DNA of 6,718 nucleotides from DAOTVD01 sp034437075 (GTDB lineage: Bacteria > Chloroflexota > Anaerolineae > Aggregatilineales > J027). Shown here piece by piece: positions 5,978 through 6,718 of this stretch. The notes beneath the pieces were generated by a model. The model worked only from the letters and a program-made list of their open reading frames with translations, did no database searches and had not been told where the DNA came from. A program made the position numbers and the translations under genes. The stretch covers positions 1 to 6,718 of the forward strand of contig DAOTVD010000276.1 in the NCBI GenBank assembly GCA_034437075.1, given 5' to 3'. The first letter of the stretch is position 1. The number at the start of each line of letters is the position of its first letter.

Positions 5978-6406
5978 TTAATCCGCCACGCCGCCGCGCG
6001 CGACGATTTTTTCCGCATGGATACGGATGAGCAACTCGCCGGGTGCGGCGTTGCGTTTGCCGTAGGCTTCCGCCAGGCTCTCGCCCATGTAGCGGCGCGC
6101 GATGCGGGTTGACCAATCCAGCAGTTCTGCGGGGGTGGGGGTTAGCATTTCGGCGCGGCCTTGCACCAGCACAAAGGCATAGGGCGTTTTTTCCAGGTCA
6201 ACGCTCAGCGCGACGCGCGGCTCATGCGCAATGTTCTTGGCCTTTACGGTGTTTTCATTGGTCATGAACATGGGGTCGTCGCCATCCAGAATAAACCAGA
6301 TCGGCACGACATGCGGCGCGCCATCCGGCGAGATGGTAGCCAGCTTGCCCGTGCGGGTTTCGTGGCTCATGAAGGCCCGATATTGGGCGTTGTTCATTGG
6401 TTTCAT
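5978..6406 (-). CDS. PPOX-class (pyridoxamine 5'-phosphate oxidase-like) split-barrel flavin/F420-binding protein
   Basis: Small cytosolic split beta-barrel protein (142 aa), the usual length for single-domain PPOX-class F420- or FMN-dependent oxidoreductases of the Rv1155-like kind. Typical features are TGKLATISPDGAPHVVPIWFIL (19-40, first strands and cofactor/substrate groove), FMTNENTVKAKNIAHEPRVALSVD (47-70, with the basic KAKN segment expected to face cofactor phosphate), then FVLVQGRAEML (78-88), and a closing strand ELLIRIHAEKIVARGG (124-139). These proteins usually act as dimers. Whether the cofactor is F420 or FMN and what is reduced cannot be decided here. Start ATG at 6406 follows a weak GAAAG; an in-frame ATG three codons later is possible. 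It is the first gene of a likely two-gene unit with the EamA transporter and is divergent from the fabF-type gene. Confidence 0.85.
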   Translation of the reverse strand: MKPMNNAQYRAFMSHETRTGKLATISPDGAPHVVPIWFILDGDDPMFMTNENTVKAKNIAHEPRVALSVDLEKTPYAFVLVQGRAEMLTPTPAELLDWSTRIARRYMGESLAEAYGKRNAAPGELLIRIHAEKIVARGGVAD

Positions 6407-6448
6407 GCGGGTTTCTTTCGTTCTCAGTGGCCGGGTGATATGCTCATC

Positions 6449-6454
6449 ATTATA
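6449..6454 (-). promoter_or_regulatory. consensus -10 box upstream of the PPOX-class gene
   Basis: A perfect TATAAT on the minus strand lies about 43 nt before the ATG, in a G/C-rich setting where it stands out. The region 16-18 nt further up is C-rich with no recognisable -35. Confidence 0.45.
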
Positions 6455-6568
6455 CCCCGCCGCGCGCGGTTGGGGGGTTGACTATCGACGCCCTCGGTTC
6501 GCTGGGCCTTACGCGCGTTTCGCGCAGGTGCATGACCAAGTGCCTGTGGCGTCCGCGCCGATTTTGCG

Positions 6569-6574
6569 TACAAT
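6569..6574 (+). promoter_or_regulatory. candidate -10 box upstream of the fabF-type gene
   Basis: TACAAT (5 of 6 to consensus) lies 33 nt before the ATG on the plus strand. No convincing -35 is present at 16-18 nt, so an activator or a different sigma factor would be needed if this is used. Confidence 0.35.
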
Positions 6575-6607
6575 AGGCGCACTAACGAGCGAATGAAGGA
6601 AGCAAGA

Positions 6608-6718
6608 ATGGAAACGAAGCGTGTAGTGGTCACGGGGATGGGTGTCGTATCGCCCTTGGGCAATAGCGTAGCAGAAGCCTGGGCCAACGCCAAAGCGGGC
6701 AAAAACGGCATCGGCCCC
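6608..6718 (+). CDS. fabF: beta-ketoacyl-ACP synthase II (FabF/KAS II type), N-terminal fragment
   Basis: First 37 codons of a condensing enzyme that elongates acyl-ACP with malonyl-ACP in type II fatty acid synthesis. The start METKRVVVTGMGVVSPLGNSVAEAW, then AKAGKNGIGP, is the hallmark N-terminus of FabF/KAS proteins (VVVTGMGVVSPLG). The catalytic Cys-His-His residues lie beyond the window edge. ATG at 6608 has an excellent AAGGA (6596-6600) at 7 nt spacing. A related KAS such as a polyketide or FabB-like enzyme cannot be fully excluded from so short a piece, but FabF is the best fit. Confidence 0.85.
   Translation, partial: METKRVVVTGMGVVSPLGNSVAEAWANAKAGKNGIGP

Noticed and set aside
5911..6018. 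Longer N-terminus of the EamA transporter from ATG 6018 (or 5940)
   Set aside because: It overlaps the preceding gene by 41 bases, includes the hairpin, has no ribosome site, and adds a polar tail unlike EamA proteins, which start just before TM1.
6513..6525. GCGCG-TTT-CGCGC hairpin upstream of fabF
   Set aside because: Only 5 bp with a 3-nt loop in G/C-rich DNA; easily expected by chance.
6424..6711. Minus-strand 95-codon frame opposite the fabF-type start
   Set aside because: It covers the real FabF N-terminus and its promoter region on the other strand and shows no recognisable protein pattern.

Overview
This window looks like bacterial chromosome with moderately high G+C. The most likely source is a member of the Chloroflexota (for example an Anaerolineae-type genome). 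That guess rests on the style of the LIV-type binding protein and on the intergenic GAATTC-centred G/C-rich palindromes. It is an inference from family resemblance, not a database result.

Left part (1-3260, minus strand): two genes of a branched-chain amino acid / amide ABC importer. Reading right to left these are a secreted LivJ-type substrate-binding protein (1941-3173) and a LivH-type inner permease (1-1463, running off the window). A clear Rho-independent terminator sits just after the binding-protein gene. It is followed by a tandem array of seven GAATTC-centred palindromes (about 1545-1859) ending in a G-quadruplex-type motif, and then by a short AT-richer leader before the permease. 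The layout fits high expression of the binding protein and lower, separately controlled expression of the membrane subunit. The permease itself is much longer than a standard LivH.

Middle (3174-4948): a 320-base AT-rich divergent control region holds a good candidate promoter for the binding protein and a 20-bp operator-like inverted repeat. It leads on the plus strand into a soluble histidine kinase made of a degenerate receiver-like domain, a PAS domain, HisKA and HATPase_c. No response regulator is present beside it.

Right part (4951-6718): a 10-TM EamA/DMT-family transporter and a small split-barrel flavin/F420 (PPOX-class) protein lie on the minus strand, probably co-transcribed. The 3' end of the transporter meets that of the kinase with only 2 bases between. 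At the right edge a divergently transcribed beta-ketoacyl-ACP synthase gene (fabF type) begins with a strong ribosome binding site and leaves the window after 37 codons.

Most of the coding content is ordinary. The parts worth a second look are the tandem palindrome array between binding-protein and permease genes, the enlarged LivH, and the kinase with its pseudo-receiver beside an operator-like site. I saw no phage, IS element, CRISPR array, tRNA or rRNA.
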